Shown here piece after piece: positions 1 through 9,227 of a stretch of 64,000 nucleotides of DNA. The translations under genes and the position numbers were made by a program. This DNA is from Prevotella sp. (GTDB taxonomy: Bacteria > Bacteroidota > Bacteroidia > Bacteroidales > Bacteroidaceae). Numbering within the stretch: position 1 is the first letter of the stretch; each line of letters begins with the position of its first letter. The notes under the pieces are model-generated. The model was given only the letters and a program-made list of their open reading frames with translations, did not search any database and was not told the origin of the DNA. The stretch lies in contig JAIKZG010000018.1 in the NCBI GenBank assembly GCA_024682415.1, positions 50,404 to 114,403 on the forward strand, in the 5' to 3' direction.

Positions 1-1
1 T

Positions 2-46
2 ATCTCAGGCAAGGTAAGTCTTACCGATTTGACAGTTAAGAAATAA
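2..46 (+). CDS. C-terminal end of an upstream gene (partial)
   Basis: The left edge carries an open frame that reads ISGKVSLTDLTVKK and stops at TAA 44-46. It lies just before a Shine-Dalgarno sequence (AGGAGG, 53-58) and the next lipoprotein gene, so it is probably the end of the preceding gene of the same operon. A second frame (1-39) is also open, so the choice rests only on the tidy spacing to the next gene. Too short to identify. Confidence 0.35.
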   Translation: MSGKVSLTDLTVKK

Positions 47-66
47 TTAATTAGGAGGAACAACAA

Positions 67-1374
67 ATGAAGATAAATAAATATATAGCATATCTGCTTA
101 TTGCTCTTCCTGCACTGCTCTTGCAGTCGTGCCTGAAGGATGATGACGATGTATTTGACAAGCCAGCCTCTACCCGTATGCAGGAATATCTCGCCAGCAC
201 TCGCTCTACATTGAGAAGTTCTGAATATGGCTGGGTTTTTAATATGTATCCTGGCAAAAATCAGGAATATGGTGGCTGTGCCATTACTTGCAAATTCGAT
301 TCGCTCACTGTTGAGGCTCAATCAGAACTCGCAGCGATGTTTGGCGCGCCTATCAGTACTACGGTGGAGAGTTATTATAAGATGACAACTGATGATGGCC
401 CTGTGCTTACATTCGATACTTACAATGCTTTCCTGCATGTATTCTCTACACCATCTTCCGGTGCTTATGAGGGCATGAATGGTGACTTTGAGTTTGTAAT
501 CGACAGCATCGGTACAGATTCTATCAAGGTGCATTCTAAGCGAACAGGCAATGTGCAGTATCTCGTAAGACTGAAAGAATCAGCTGATGATTATCTTGCC
601 AAACTTAGCGATATACAGGAGTCTTTCCTCTGTGGCGGAATCGACGGCACAGTTGGAGGTAAGCACTTGTATGGCGAGATAGATATGAACAATCTGCAAC
701 TCACGTATTATGATTACGACGATATGACCAACACTATAAAACAAGTTGCTTTCGTATTTACTGATAAGGGTATCTCTTTCTATGAGCCTATCTCTTTCGG
801 TGGAGAAACTATCCGTGAGCTTGCTTACGACGCTGCCACAAATTCTTTCTCTTACGTCAGTGCTGCTGGTGAGAAGTCAGTCGTCAATGGTTTCTTGCCT
901 GAGGGATATGTTAAGTTTGAGGATTTCGCGGGCGATTATTTCTTCAAGTTTAATATCGGAATGACTGATAAATCTGATTCTGTCAGCGTAACATTAGTCC
1001 CGGGCGAAGATGGTAAATCTTATTTGATGAAGGGTATAAATCCTAATTACGACTTGAAACTTGTCTATGATAAGGCTATCGGTTCGCTGTCGCTCAACAC
1101 TCAGCCTATTTTCCAGACTGATGGATATATTGTATGGTGGCAGGCAGAGAAGAGCGGTAGACTTGCTCCTGCCTACACACAATACGGACTGAACACCGCT
1201 CTTACGAAAGGTGGCGAAAAGCCTGTCTATTCTCTGCAAAGTGACAACTCTACCGGCTTCTGCTTCTGGATAACAGACTCTAACGGAAATAGCGTTGGTC
1301 AGTATACGGATGGAGATTTAGCAATCGGCAGCAATTATTTATTCGTGGAGAATATCTATCTCATCAAGAAGTAA
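67..1374 (+). CDS. DUF4302-type surface lipoprotein
   Basis: A 435-residue exported lipoprotein. Residues 1-22 form a lipoprotein signal peptide with the lipobox cysteine at Cys22 (LLLQSC), followed at once by LKDDDD, an acidic stretch like the Bacteroidota signal for display on the outer leaflet of the outer membrane. The early part (EYLASTRSTL..SEYGWVFNMYPG) resembles DUF4302 proteins, whose function is not established; they often sit in SusCD-like operons with BACON lipoproteins. The start is supported by AGGAGG about nine bases upstream. Only 27 bp separate it from the next lipoprotein gene, so the two are probably cotranscribed with genes lying left of the window. The assignment is by resemblance; a role in binding or processing an extracellular polymer or protein is inference. 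Confidence 0.7.
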   Translation: MKINKYIAYLLIALPALLLQSCLKDDDDVFDKPASTRMQEYLASTRSTLRSSEYGWVFNMYPGKNQEYGGCAITCKFDSLTVEAQSELAAMFGAPISTTVESYYKMTTDDGPVLTFDTYNAFLHVFSTPSSGAYEGMNGDFEFVIDSIGTDSIKVHSKRTGNVQYLVRLKESADDYLAKLSDIQESFLCGGIDGTVGGKHLYGEIDMNNLQLTYYDYDDMTNTIKQVAFVFTDKGISFYEPISFGGETIRELAYDAATNSFSYVSAAGEKSVVNGFLPEGYVKFEDFAGDYFFKFNIGMTDKSDSVSVTLVPGEDGKSYLMKGINPNYDLKLVYDKAIGSLSLNTQPIFQTDGYIVWWQAEKSGRLAPAYTQYGLNTALTKGGEKPVYSLQSDNSTGFCFWITDSNGNSVGQYTDGDLAIGSNYLFVENIYLIKK

Positions 1375-1401
1375 TAACTCACTAAAAGAGATATAGTTAC
1401 A

Positions 1402-2529
1402 ATGAAAAAGATATATAACATAATGTTGGCTGCGGTATTGGCATTCTCATTTGCTTCGTGCAGTGATGATACCGACAATCCGTATGACCACGTTTCTACC
1501 ATAAATGTAGTTAAGCAGAGCGTCGCTTTCGACGCTTCTGCTTCTACTGGAAAAGTTGTAGTGAAGACTCCAGGCGGTATCACTCGCGTGGCTCTTTCGC
1601 AGAGTTGGTGCGAAGCTACTTTCGATGGCGATACCGTTACCGTGACTGCTCCGCAGAACCAAAGTCTTGAAACAAGATATTCTAAGCTTACCGTTTGGGC
1701 AGGCGAGGATTCTACAAGCGTAATGGTGCAGCAGAATGGTTATCATGTTTCTCTGCCAGATGCAATGAATGGCATTATTGGCGGTGACGACGCTTCTGTA
1801 AGCAAATTCTTTGTCAGCCGTAATGTTGATATTGCGTTCTCTGCTTCTGAAGACTGGATTACGCCAAGCCTCGTGGGCGACTCTTTGGTAGTTTCTTTGG
1901 CTGCCAACAATACAGGTCATGTTCGTAGCGGATATGTATACTACAGTTTTGGCGACACGAAGGATTCTATTGCCGTAAAGCAGTTCGACTTTGACAAGGA
2001 CTTTGCTGGGGAATGTTATCTCACATATTATACAGAAGAGGGCAAATTCACTGGTATGCAAGCTCTCATAACAAAGAACAAAATCAGTTTGCCTGATTTC
2101 GGTTTTGAAATGCCTATAAGCGTTGATGAATCTACGGGCACGATTTCTGTTCAGTCGGGTGCTTATCTTGGCAGCTTGGCTTTAGGTGGTTCTACCTATT
2201 ACATATATCAGCCTTTTGCAGATGAGAATATCGAATATTGGACCAGTTATAATACCAATTCTTATTCTACTGCTGAAATAGAACATATAGAAGACGGATA
2301 TAGTGTAGCTGAATTTGGTGGAACATTTGGTGGACATGAGATTGCTGCATTCATTTGGGAGGCTTTCTCTGCAAAAAAACTTGCCAAAGAAAATGATGTA
2401 GCAGATATACTTACCTTGTATTATCCAGCTCTTATGAAATTCGATGAGGACGCTTCTGCAAGTAAGTTTAGCGCAAAGCATGCCGTAAACGGCAAGCAGT
2501 TGCTGAATTTGAATAAATTGAAAAAATAA
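1402..2529 (+). CDS. BACON-domain surface lipoprotein
   Basis: A 375-residue lipoprotein. The signal peptide ends at Cys20 (FSFASC) and is followed by SDDTDN, an acidic motif like the Bacteroides surface-export signal. Residues about 35-110 look like a BACON domain (beta-sandwich with SQSWCEATFDGDTVTVT, then QNQSLETRYSKLTV and a closing SVMVQQNGY), and about 120-195 look like a second, weaker copy ending in IAVKQFDFD. The rest is a beta-rich region without recognisable motif. BACON domains usually occur in secreted or surface glycan- or mucin-associated proteins. It is the last gene of its operon: a hairpin with a T tract follows within 20 bp. Confidence 0.7.
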   Translation: MKKIYNIMLAAVLAFSFASCSDDTDNPYDHVSTINVVKQSVAFDASASTGKVVVKTPGGITRVALSQSWCEATFDGDTVTVTAPQNQSLETRYSKLTVWAGEDSTSVMVQQNGYHVSLPDAMNGIIGGDDASVSKFFVSRNVDIAFSASEDWITPSLVGDSLVVSLAANNTGHVRSGYVYYSFGDTKDSIAVKQFDFDKDFAGECYLTYYTEEGKFTGMQALITKNKISLPDFGFEMPISVDESTGTISVQSGAYLGSLALGGSTYYIYQPFADENIEYWTSYNTNSYSTAEIEHIEDGYSVAEFGGTFGGHEIAAFIWEAFSAKKLAKENDVADILTLYYPALMKFDEDASASKFSAKHAVNGKQLLNLNKLKK

Positions 2530-2548
2530 ATAGACTTCATAATGGTGA

Positions 2549-2590
2549 GTGGGTTACCACGTCGTGATGACGGGTAGCCCACATTTTTTT
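2549..2590 (+). terminator. Rho-independent terminator after the lipoprotein operon
   Basis: GTGGGTTACC (2549-2558) pairs with GGGTAGCCCAC (2572-2582) with one bulge, followed by a run of seven T. It separates the lipoprotein operon from the rhamnose genes. Confidence 0.8.
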
Positions 2591-2647
2591 ATGATTTTTA
2601 ATGTAAAAATGTAAGTGTCAATTTATTTAGTTTAAAAATCAAAATAT

Positions 2648-2681
2648 TAGGTACAACAAGAACCTATTTCAACTAACTTTG
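2648..2681 (+). promoter_or_regulatory. rhaB promoter with inverted repeat
   Basis: A -7 element TAACTTTG lies at 2674-2681, but no TTTG element stands 19-21 bp upstream. That position instead holds an inverted repeat TAGGT-N9-ACCTA (2648-2666). A missing -33 box plus an adjacent dyad suggests regulator-dependent transcription; a rhamnose-responsive activator is the obvious candidate, but none is encoded in this window. Confidence 0.5.
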
Positions 2682-2747
2682 CGTGAAAATGTTTTGTATG
2701 AGAAAGTTATAACCCCTTTTCTCGCTTAAACAACTAACTAAAAAGTA

Positions 2748-4223
2748 ATGAACAACATAAAATGTTTTTTCGCTGTCGACCTGGGAGCTACCAGTGGCAG
2801 AACTATCATCGGTACACTGAATGATGGACAAATATCTCTCGACGAGCTTACTCGTTTCGATAATAACCTCATTGAGACGGGTGGTCATGTGTATTGGGAT
2901 ATTTACGCTCTATATAATGAGATAATCAAAGGTCTTAAACTTGTTGCGCGCCGTGGCATCAACATCCAGAGTATCGGTATCGATACATGGGGATGCGACT
3001 TCGTGTTTGTAGGTAAGGATGGAGCGTTGCTCCGCAATCCTATGGCTTATCGCGATCCTCACACATTCGGAGTGATGGAGAAATACTTCGAAGAGGCTGT
3101 AAGCAAGGAAGAAGTTTACGACACTACAGGTATTCAGTTTATGAACTTCAACTCTCTGTTCCAGCTCTACGCTATGCACAAGGCAGGCAACAGCGCGATG
3201 GAGAATGCCGACAAGGTGTTGTTTGTGCCTGACGCTTTGAGCTATATGCTCACAGGTCGTGCCATCTGCGAATACACAGTAGCTTCTACATCACAGATTC
3301 TCGATCCTAACACTCGTGAGCTGAGCAATAAGCTTATTGAGAGCACTGGCTTGACACGCGATCAGTTTGGCGAGATGACAGAGCCAGCTACCGTTATCGG
3401 CACACTTACTGAAGAAATTCAGAAGATAACAGGTCTTGGCGCAGTGCCTGTAATAGCAGTTGCGGGTCACGACACAGCAAGCGCAGTGGCTGCCGTTCCT
3501 GCCAAGGATGAGAAGTTTGCTTATCTTAGTTCAGGCACATGGAGCTTGATGGGTATCGAAACTAAGGACGCCATCATCAATGAGAAGAGCTTCGAACTAA
3601 ACTTCACAAATGAGGGCGGCATTGAGGGCACTACACGCTTCCTAAAGAACATCTGCGGTATGTGGCTTTATGAGAGCTGCCGTCGTGAGTGGCCAGAGGA
3701 TGCCGACAAGAGCCATTTGCAGATGCAGCAGGACGCTATGCAGGTGGAAGCATTCCGCAGCTTGATTAATCCTGATGATAAGATGTTTGCTAACCCAGAG
3801 TCGATGACTGCCGCTATCGTGCAGTATTGCAAGAACACCAATCAGCCTGTTCCGCAGACTCACGCTGAGTTCTGCCGTTGCATCTTCGATTCTTTGGCTT
3901 TGCGCTATCGTCAGGTGTTCAGCTACTTGAAGGATATGGCTTCATTCCCTCTCGATGTGTTGCACATCATCGGTGGTGGAAGCAAGAACTATTTCCTTGA
4001 TCAGTTTACCGCTAATTCTTGTGGTGTGAAGGTTGTAGCAGGTCCACAGGAGGGCACTGCCATCGGCAACATCATGCTTCAGGCTAAGGCTTCGGGCGAT
4101 GTAAACGACATCTGGGAAATGCGCAAGATTATTGCCGACAGCATAGAGATTAAGGTGTTTGAACCTCAGAATACAGAGGCTTGGGACGCTGCTTACGAGA
4201 AGTATCTCAAACTTTGCAAATAA
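2748..4223 (+). CDS. rhaB: L-rhamnulokinase
   Basis: A FGGY-family sugar kinase of 491 residues. It phosphorylates L-rhamnulose with ATP to L-rhamnulose 1-phosphate in the cytoplasm. The N-terminal phosphate-binding signature is VDLGATSGRTIIG (about residues 10-22); IDTWGCDFVF, GHDTASAVAAVP and the C-terminal HIIGGGSKN (ATPase-fold adenosine motif) are all typical of rhamnulokinases, and the length is normal. The isomerase gene follows 42 bp downstream, which supports rhamnulose rather than another pentulose or hexulose as substrate. The start agrees with the alignment of the first ATPase motif. Confidence 0.93.
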   Translation: MNNIKCFFAVDLGATSGRTIIGTLNDGQISLDELTRFDNNLIETGGHVYWDIYALYNEIIKGLKLVARRGINIQSIGIDTWGCDFVFVGKDGALLRNPMAYRDPHTFGVMEKYFEEAVSKEEVYDTTGIQFMNFNSLFQLYAMHKAGNSAMENADKVLFVPDALSYMLTGRAICEYTVASTSQILDPNTRELSNKLIESTGLTRDQFGEMTEPATVIGTLTEEIQKITGLGAVPVIAVAGHDTASAVAAVPAKDEKFAYLSSGTWSLMGIETKDAIINEKSFELNFTNEGGIEGTTRFLKNICGMWLYESCRREWPEDADKSHLQMQQDAMQVEAFRSLINPDDKMFANPESMTAAIVQYCKNTNQPVPQTHAEFCRCIFDSLALRYRQVFSYLKDMASFPLDVLHIIGGGSKNYFLDQFTANSCGVKVVAGPQEGTAIGNIMLQAKASGDVNDIWEMRKIIADSIEIKVFEPQNTEAWDAAYEKYLKLCK

Positions 4224-4265
4224 CAATAAAACAGAATAATAACAATTGTAAATACATATACTAAA

Positions 4266-5519
4266 ATGAAATCAGAACTTATAGAAAAAGCATACGCCGT
4301 AGCCAAAGAGCGCTATGCAGCCTTAGGTGTTGATACCGACAAGGCTATCGAAACATTGAAGAAGACTCCTATCTCTCTGCATTGCTGGCAGGCTGACGAT
4401 GTTGTCGGCTTCGAGCGCAATGAAGCTGCTTCTGGCGGTATTCAGACTACAGGTAACTACCCAGGCAAGGCTCGCAACATTGACGAGTTGCGTCAGGACA
4501 TCGACAAGGTTACATCTTTGCTTGCAGGTAAATTCCGCCTTAATTTGCACGAAACTTATGGTGAGTTTGGTGGCAAGTTTGTAGATCGCGACCAGGTTGA
4601 GGCTAAACATTTCGAAGGCTGGATGCAGTGGGCTAAGGAGCACGACTTGAAGCTCGACTTCAACTCTACTTCTTTCTCTCATCCAAAGAGCGGCTACCTC
4701 ACATTGTCTAACCCAGATAAGTCAATCCGTGACTTCTGGATTGAGCATACAAAGCGTTGCCGTCACATCGCTGACGCTATGGGTAAGGCACAGAACGATC
4801 CATGTATCATGAATATCTGGGTGCATGACGGTTCTAAGGACTACACCGTAGAGCGTGGACGCTATCGTGAGATTTTGAAGAACTCTCTCGATGAGATTCT
4901 CGCTGAAAACTTGCCTAACATGAAGCCATGTCTTGAGGCTAAGTTGTTCGGTATCGGTCTTGAGGCTTACACAGTAGGCTCACACGACTTCTATGCTGGC
5001 TATTGCTCAAAGAATAATGTGATGTATACTCTCGATACTGGTCACTATGAGCCAACAGAGAATGTTTCTGATGCTGTTTCAGCATTGCTTCTCTTTGTTC
5101 CAGAGTTGATGCTTCACGTTTCTCGCCCAATGCACTGGGATTCTGACCACGTAACAGTATTCGACGACAATACTCGCAACTTGTTCTCTGAGCTTGTTCG
5201 CGCTAATGCTCTTGACCGCGCTCACATCGGTCTTGACTATTTCGACGCTTCTATCAACCGTATCGGTGCTTATGTTATCGGTACTCGCGCTGCTCAGAAG
5301 AGCTTGCTTCAGGCATTCCTTGAGCCTCTTGACTTGCTCCGCAAGTATGAGGATGAGGGTAAGTGGTTTGAGCGTCTGGCTCTCCTCGAGGAAGCTAAGA
5401 CATTGCCATTCGGCGCTGTTTACGATTACTTCAACATGGTTAACAATGTTCCTGTTGGTGAGGAATACATCAACGAGGTACAGCGTTATGAGAACGAAGT
5501 ATTGAGCAACAGAAAGTAA
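4266..5519 (+). CDS. rhaA: L-rhamnose isomerase
   Basis: A 417-residue cytoplasmic metal-dependent aldose-ketose isomerase converting L-rhamnose to L-rhamnulose. Family hallmarks: the N-terminal SLHCWQADDVVGFE, the metal-site region IWVHDGSKDY, LFGIGLEAYTVGSHDFY, DTGHYEPTENVSD, and HVSRPMHWDSDHV near the active site. The length matches known RhaA enzymes (about 420). It follows rhaB and precedes a strong hairpin, then the transporter. The rhamnulose-1-phosphate aldolase needed next in the pathway is not in this window. Confidence 0.95.
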   Translation: MKSELIEKAYAVAKERYAALGVDTDKAIETLKKTPISLHCWQADDVVGFERNEAASGGIQTTGNYPGKARNIDELRQDIDKVTSLLAGKFRLNLHETYGEFGGKFVDRDQVEAKHFEGWMQWAKEHDLKLDFNSTSFSHPKSGYLTLSNPDKSIRDFWIEHTKRCRHIADAMGKAQNDPCIMNIWVHDGSKDYTVERGRYREILKNSLDEILAENLPNMKPCLEAKLFGIGLEAYTVGSHDFYAGYCSKNNVMYTLDTGHYEPTENVSDAVSALLLFVPELMLHVSRPMHWDSDHVTVFDDNTRNLFSELVRANALDRAHIGLDYFDASINRIGAYVIGTRAAQKSLLQAFLEPLDLLRKYEDEGKWFERLALLEEAKTLPFGAVYDYFNMVNNVPVGEEYINEVQRYENEVLSNRK

Positions 5520-5531
5520 AAACTAAATAGT

Positions 5532-5584
5532 TCAGCCCCCCTAAATCCCCGAAATAGGGGAATTTAAGGGGGCTGATTTTTTTA
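5532..5584 (+). terminator. Strong hairpin with T tract between rhaA and rhaT
   Basis: TCAGCCCCC/TAAATCCCC on the left pairs with GGGGA/TTTAAGGGGGCTGA on the right around the loop GAAATA, followed by seven T. It should end most rhaBA transcripts, or act as an attenuator before rhaT (ATG at 5595, with no room for a separate full promoter). The C-run/G-run design also resembles palindromic elements dispersed in many genomes. Confidence 0.8.
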
Positions 5585-5594
5585 TATTTATATT

Positions 5595-6626
5595 ATGGAA
5601 CTATTAATCGGACTATTAATCATTGCGATTGGCGCGTTTTGTCAGAGCAGTTGCTATGTGCCAATCAACAAAATAAAAGACTGGAGTTGGGAAAGTTACT
5701 GGATTGTGCAGGGCGTTTTCGCATGGCTTGTGTTGCCACTTCTCGGCGCTATGCTTGCTGTGCCTGCCGGTCATAGCTTCTGCGAACTTTTCGCGGCTGC
5801 CAACTCTTTTAACATTTGGATGACAATCCTGTTTGGCGTGCTTTGGGGTGTAGGCGGATTGACTTTCGGTCTTTCTATGCGCTATCTTGGTGTCGCTCTC
5901 GGGCAGAGTATCGCTCTCGGCACTTGTGCCGGTCTGGGCACAGTCATGGGCCCTATAATGCTCAATGTATTCTTCCCAGAGCTTAATGCTTTGTCGGCTT
6001 TGACATTCTCTGTCATCGTCGGCGTAGTGGTTACTCTTCTCGGTATTGCCATCATCGGTGTGGCAGGCTCTATGAAGGCAGCTTCATTGAGCGAGGAGGA
6101 AAAGAAAGCTGCCGTTAAGGATTTCAACTTCCCTAAGGGTATCGCCATCGCTTTGCTTTCAGGCTTTATGAGCGGATGTTTCAATGTAGGTCTGGAGTTT
6201 GGTAAGGGCATTTCTTTTGCCGATACCGATCCTATGTTCGTCACCCTTCCTGCCACATTCCTCGTAACGTTCGGTGGATTTGTCACCAACGCCATCTACT
6301 GCTTCTATCAGAATCAGAAGAACAACACATGGGGCGACTATAAGAAGTCAGGCGTTTGGGGCAACAACCTCCTGTTCTGTCTTTTGGCTGGCGCGTTGTG
6401 GTATAGCCAGTTCTTCGGATTGAGTTTGGGTAAAGGCTTCCTCACCGAAAGTCCTACGCTCACGACTCTCGCTTTCTGCATCTTGATGGCACTCAACGTA
6501 GTGTTCTCAAATGTTTGGGGCATTATTCTGAAAGAATGGAAAGGATGTTCACAGAAGACTATCGCAGTATTGATTCTCGGTATTGTGGTATTGATTGTTT
6601 CATCATTCCTTCCACAGCTTATTTAA
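5595..6626 (+). CDS. rhaT: L-rhamnose/proton symporter
   Basis: A 343-residue inner-membrane protein with about ten hydrophobic segments, matching RhaT of the drug/metabolite transporter superfamily. The start (LLIGLLIIAIGAFCQSSCYVPINKIKDWSWESYW) and RYLGVALGQSIALGTCAGLGTVMGP are characteristic of this transporter, which takes up L-rhamnose with H+. It lies 75 bp behind rhaA with a terminator-like hairpin between them. Its 3' end is convergent with the pectate lyase gene. Together with rhaBA it supplies import and the first two catabolic steps for rhamnose released from pectin. Confidence 0.93.
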   Translation: MELLIGLLIIAIGAFCQSSCYVPINKIKDWSWESYWIVQGVFAWLVLPLLGAMLAVPAGHSFCELFAAANSFNIWMTILFGVLWGVGGLTFGLSMRYLGVALGQSIALGTCAGLGTVMGPIMLNVFFPELNALSALTFSVIVGVVVTLLGIAIIGVAGSMKAASLSEEEKKAAVKDFNFPKGIAIALLSGFMSGCFNVGLEFGKGISFADTDPMFVTLPATFLVTFGGFVTNAIYCFYQNQKNNTWGDYKKSGVWGNNLLFCLLAGALWYSQFFGLSLGKGFLTESPTLTTLAFCILMALNVVFSNVWGIILKEWKGCSQKTIAVLILGIVVLIVSSFLPQLI

Positions 6627-6662
6627 GACCATAAGGTTTAGATTTAGTTATATTGAAATTGA

Positions 6663-6709
6663 AATAGGCACATGGCGTGAAAAACCATGTGCCTATTCTT
6701 TTTTATTTT
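6663..6709. terminator. Bidirectional terminator between rhaT and the pectate lyase gene
   Basis: A perfect 13-bp stem (AATAGGCACATGG at 6663-6675 with CCATGTGCCTATT at 6685-6697), T-rich on the plus side and preceded by A-rich sequence that becomes T-rich for the minus strand. It serves both converging genes. Confidence 0.85.
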
Positions 6710-9153
6710 ATTGCAATGTTGAATTGTCTTGTGAGAGAAGAAACATTGTCGGCATCGGTAGCCGTTACGCTGAATGTGTAGAATCCGCGGGCAAGTTTCT
6801 TGGTGTTAATGCTAAGCATATTCTTTTTCAGCTTGAAGGAAACGCCATCAGCGCTGACCGCAAACGATGGCTTGTTGTCGTAACCTGCGAAATAAGTTGT
6901 GAGGTCGAGTTTCGCCATCTTGTCGCCCTCGTTGAGAATGAAATGAGGCACAGCAAGCCAGTTGAGATATTCCTCAAGATTGGTGTAGCCGTCGTGATTA
7001 GGGTCGGCATTGCTGTCGCTGAAATCATTCTTCGCTGAGTTAGGATTAGTGCCGTGCATATTTTCCCACCAGTTTGGCAGACCGTCGCCGTCGGTATCGA
7101 AGTCAGCTTCGCGATAAACCACAGGCACAGGATATGCCTCAAAACCGCCAGCGTCCTTATCAGCGTCGATAAGACCTGGCAAACCGCTCTTGCTGCCCTT
7201 GAAAGCTGCTGTCTTTGTAAGCGTTTCTTTCACAATGCGAGTGTCGTGGGCGTCGAGCATAGGCTGATTGCAGCCTGCATCTGAAAGCACATTCTTATAT
7301 GCAGCCTTCGCGCTTTCTATCTTTGCCTGAGATGGGAAATAAGGCTTGTCGGCGAAAGGCTTCCATGTGAGCTTCTGGTTATGCTTCAGCGTGTAACGAT
7401 AAGTTTCGCCCTGAATGTCGGGAGTTGTCGTGCCGTCAAGGTTTTCACGGATATTACCGCTTATGTATGCGCTCTGCGAACCCATACCAGTTCCCTCAAG
7501 GTCGAGGCTGAACAGAAACTTCTGCTTCGTAGCTCCACCCATCTTATAATAGTTGTTCACGAAGTTCACCTCATGAGCACCACCATCGGTAGCGCGTGAG
7601 CCCCAGTTGTAGCACACGTTGTTGAATATGTCCAATCGACCGGCATAATATCCAGCTCCGTCAAGACCGCCACCCATGCTCCAGTTGCGACCCTCGCAGT
7701 GGGCGAGCAAGTTGTGATGATAGCTGCCGATGTCGCCACCGATTGTTGCGGCATAGCCGTGCATCTTGCCCTGCTTGTAGTTCTGATGTCCGGCGATGTT
7801 GAGAGCCTCAGAAATCATGTTGTGCTGGAAAGTGAAATTCTTCGCGCCACGGGTAGAGAACGACTCGTCAATAGTCCAGCCTATAGAGTTGTGGTCGAAT
7901 ATAGAGTGCTGAGCGCCGGCGCATCCCATTCCGTCGGCAGTCTTGCCTGAGCCGAGGCGCAGACGCATGAAGCGCACCTGGCTCTCATAGCTTACTCCGA
8001 AAGGACTGCGCGCGAGAAGAATACCATTGCCAGGAGCAGTCTGTCCTGCTATCGTTACGAAGTTGTCGCCACATGCCAGACGCTCTTTCAGCACGATTGT
8101 TCCAGCCACGTCGAAGACGATTGTGCGCGCTCCGTGCACATTCTCTATGCCATAACGCAGTGAGCCAGGCTTGTTGTCGTCGTTAAGATTGGTAACGTGG
8201 TATACTATTCCGCCACGTCCGCCTGTAGCGAATCTGCCATAGCCCTCAGCGCCAGGGAAAGCGAGATGGCGTGGCTTGAAAGTCCATGTTTCGCCACGAG
8301 TAATCTTGCCGTCCTTGTTTTCCTCGTCCACGCGCCAGTAATAAGTGTTCATGGAATATACGCCATGCAGAGTGTAGTCGTTGTCATCTTCAGTGGAAAC
8401 CTCCTTCATGTTTTCCTGAGAAGTGCCTACATATACATGGCTCTTCACCGCCGACGCAGCGTTTTTCCACGACATGCGTATTGTGCCATTATCACCGTCG
8501 GCATGAATGTCGCGGTTGGCAGGCACAGGGTCGGAAGCCATATCCTTAGGGTTGTCCACATCGAGCAGCAACGCGTTGATAAACAGGGCAGACTCAGCCT
8601 TGTATTCTATCTTAACGCTTTTGCCCTCCTTGGCTGTGAACTCTATATAGGAAATCGCGCTCTCCGAAACCTTCTCCGCACGACACGACTGGCTGATACC
8701 CTCTGCCGTCTTTTTGCCGTCTACGAATATTGATATTTTGGCTGATTCCGTTCCGTCGGTGTTGTTGTGGTAAGCAAGCAAAGTGTGCTTACCAGCTTTC
8801 ATTCCTTTTATCGTGACCACGATGCTCGCGCTTTTCTTCTGAGGGTATGCCACGAGAGCATCGCCTGTGAGCTTAGAATATTTCTGCACGCCATCTTTCC
8901 ACCAGTTGCACTTCATCGTGCCGCCGTTCGTAGCAACGCTTATTGCCACGTTGCCGATGGTCATTTGCTGTGCCTCTTTTGCCTCTGCCAGAGCCCATGG
9001 CGTGAACTCCGGTTCTGTCACCTGATTAGCGTTGCGCCCGCTGATGTTGAAATCTATTTTCTGCGCAAATGTGCTTCCTCCGAGGAAGAGGGAAGCGCAC
9101 ATCATCATTATCTTTTTATCCATCATCTGTAATTTAGCGATGTTTTGTTTCAT
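6703..9153 (-). CDS. Secreted pectate lyase, PL1-like, with N-terminal accessory domains
   Basis: An 816-residue secreted enzyme. A signal peptide ends near ...GGSTFAQ; the Met at residue 11 would give a more compact signal peptide than the first Met. Residues about 35-205 form a CBM6/malectin-like beta-sandwich (TIGNVAISVATNGGTMKCNWWKDGVQKY), about 215-300 a fibronectin-III-like module (SHVYVGTSQENM..TYYWRVDE), and about 305-670 a right-handed beta-helix of pectate lyase type (AFPGAEGYGRFATGGRGG, SLRYGIENVHGARTIVFDVAGTI, RFMRLRLG, DHNSIGWTIDES). A calcium-binding-like linker (DTDGDGLPNWWE, DPNHDGYTNLEEY) and a short beta-sandwich close the protein. PL1 enzymes cleave polygalacturonate by beta-elimination with Ca2+. 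It lies alone and divergent from the palindrome array upstream; no clear TAnnTTTG promoter was found between array and gene. Confidence 0.88.
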   Translation of the reverse strand: MKQNIAKLQMMDKKIMMMCASLFLGGSTFAQKIDFNISGRNANQVTEPEFTPWALAEAKEAQQMTIGNVAISVATNGGTMKCNWWKDGVQKYSKLTGDALVAYPQKKSASIVVTIKGMKAGKHTLLAYHNNTDGTESAKISIFVDGKKTAEGISQSCRAEKVSESAISYIEFTAKEGKSVKIEYKAESALFINALLLDVDNPKDMASDPVPANRDIHADGDNGTIRMSWKNAASAVKSHVYVGTSQENMKEVSTEDDNDYTLHGVYSMNTYYWRVDEENKDGKITRGETWTFKPRHLAFPGAEGYGRFATGGRGGIVYHVTNLNDDNKPGSLRYGIENVHGARTIVFDVAGTIVLKERLACGDNFVTIAGQTAPGNGILLARSPFGVSYESQVRFMRLRLGSGKTADGMGCAGAQHSIFDHNSIGWTIDESFSTRGAKNFTFQHNMISEALNIAGHQNYKQGKMHGYAATIGGDIGSYHHNLLAHCEGRNWSMGGGLDGAGYYAGRLDIFNNVCYNWGSRATDGGAHEVNFVNNYYKMGGATKQKFLFSLDLEGTGMGSQSAYISGNIRENLDGTTTPDIQGETYRYTLKHNQKLTWKPFADKPYFPSQAKIESAKAAYKNVLSDAGCNQPMLDAHDTRIVKETLTKTAAFKGSKSGLPGLIDADKDAGGFEAYPVPVVYREADFDTDGDGLPNWWENMHGTNPNSAKNDFSDSNADPNHDGYTNLEEYLNWLAVPHFILNEGDKMAKLDLTTYFAGYDNKPSFAVSADGVSFKLKKNMLSINTKKLARGFYTFSVTATDADNVSSLTRQFNIAIK

Positions 9154-9227
9154 TAGGTTATACTTCTTTCTTTAAGACGACGAAACAGCTCGTTAGTACT
9201 CCCAAGGCAGTGTAATCCTTCAAAACT

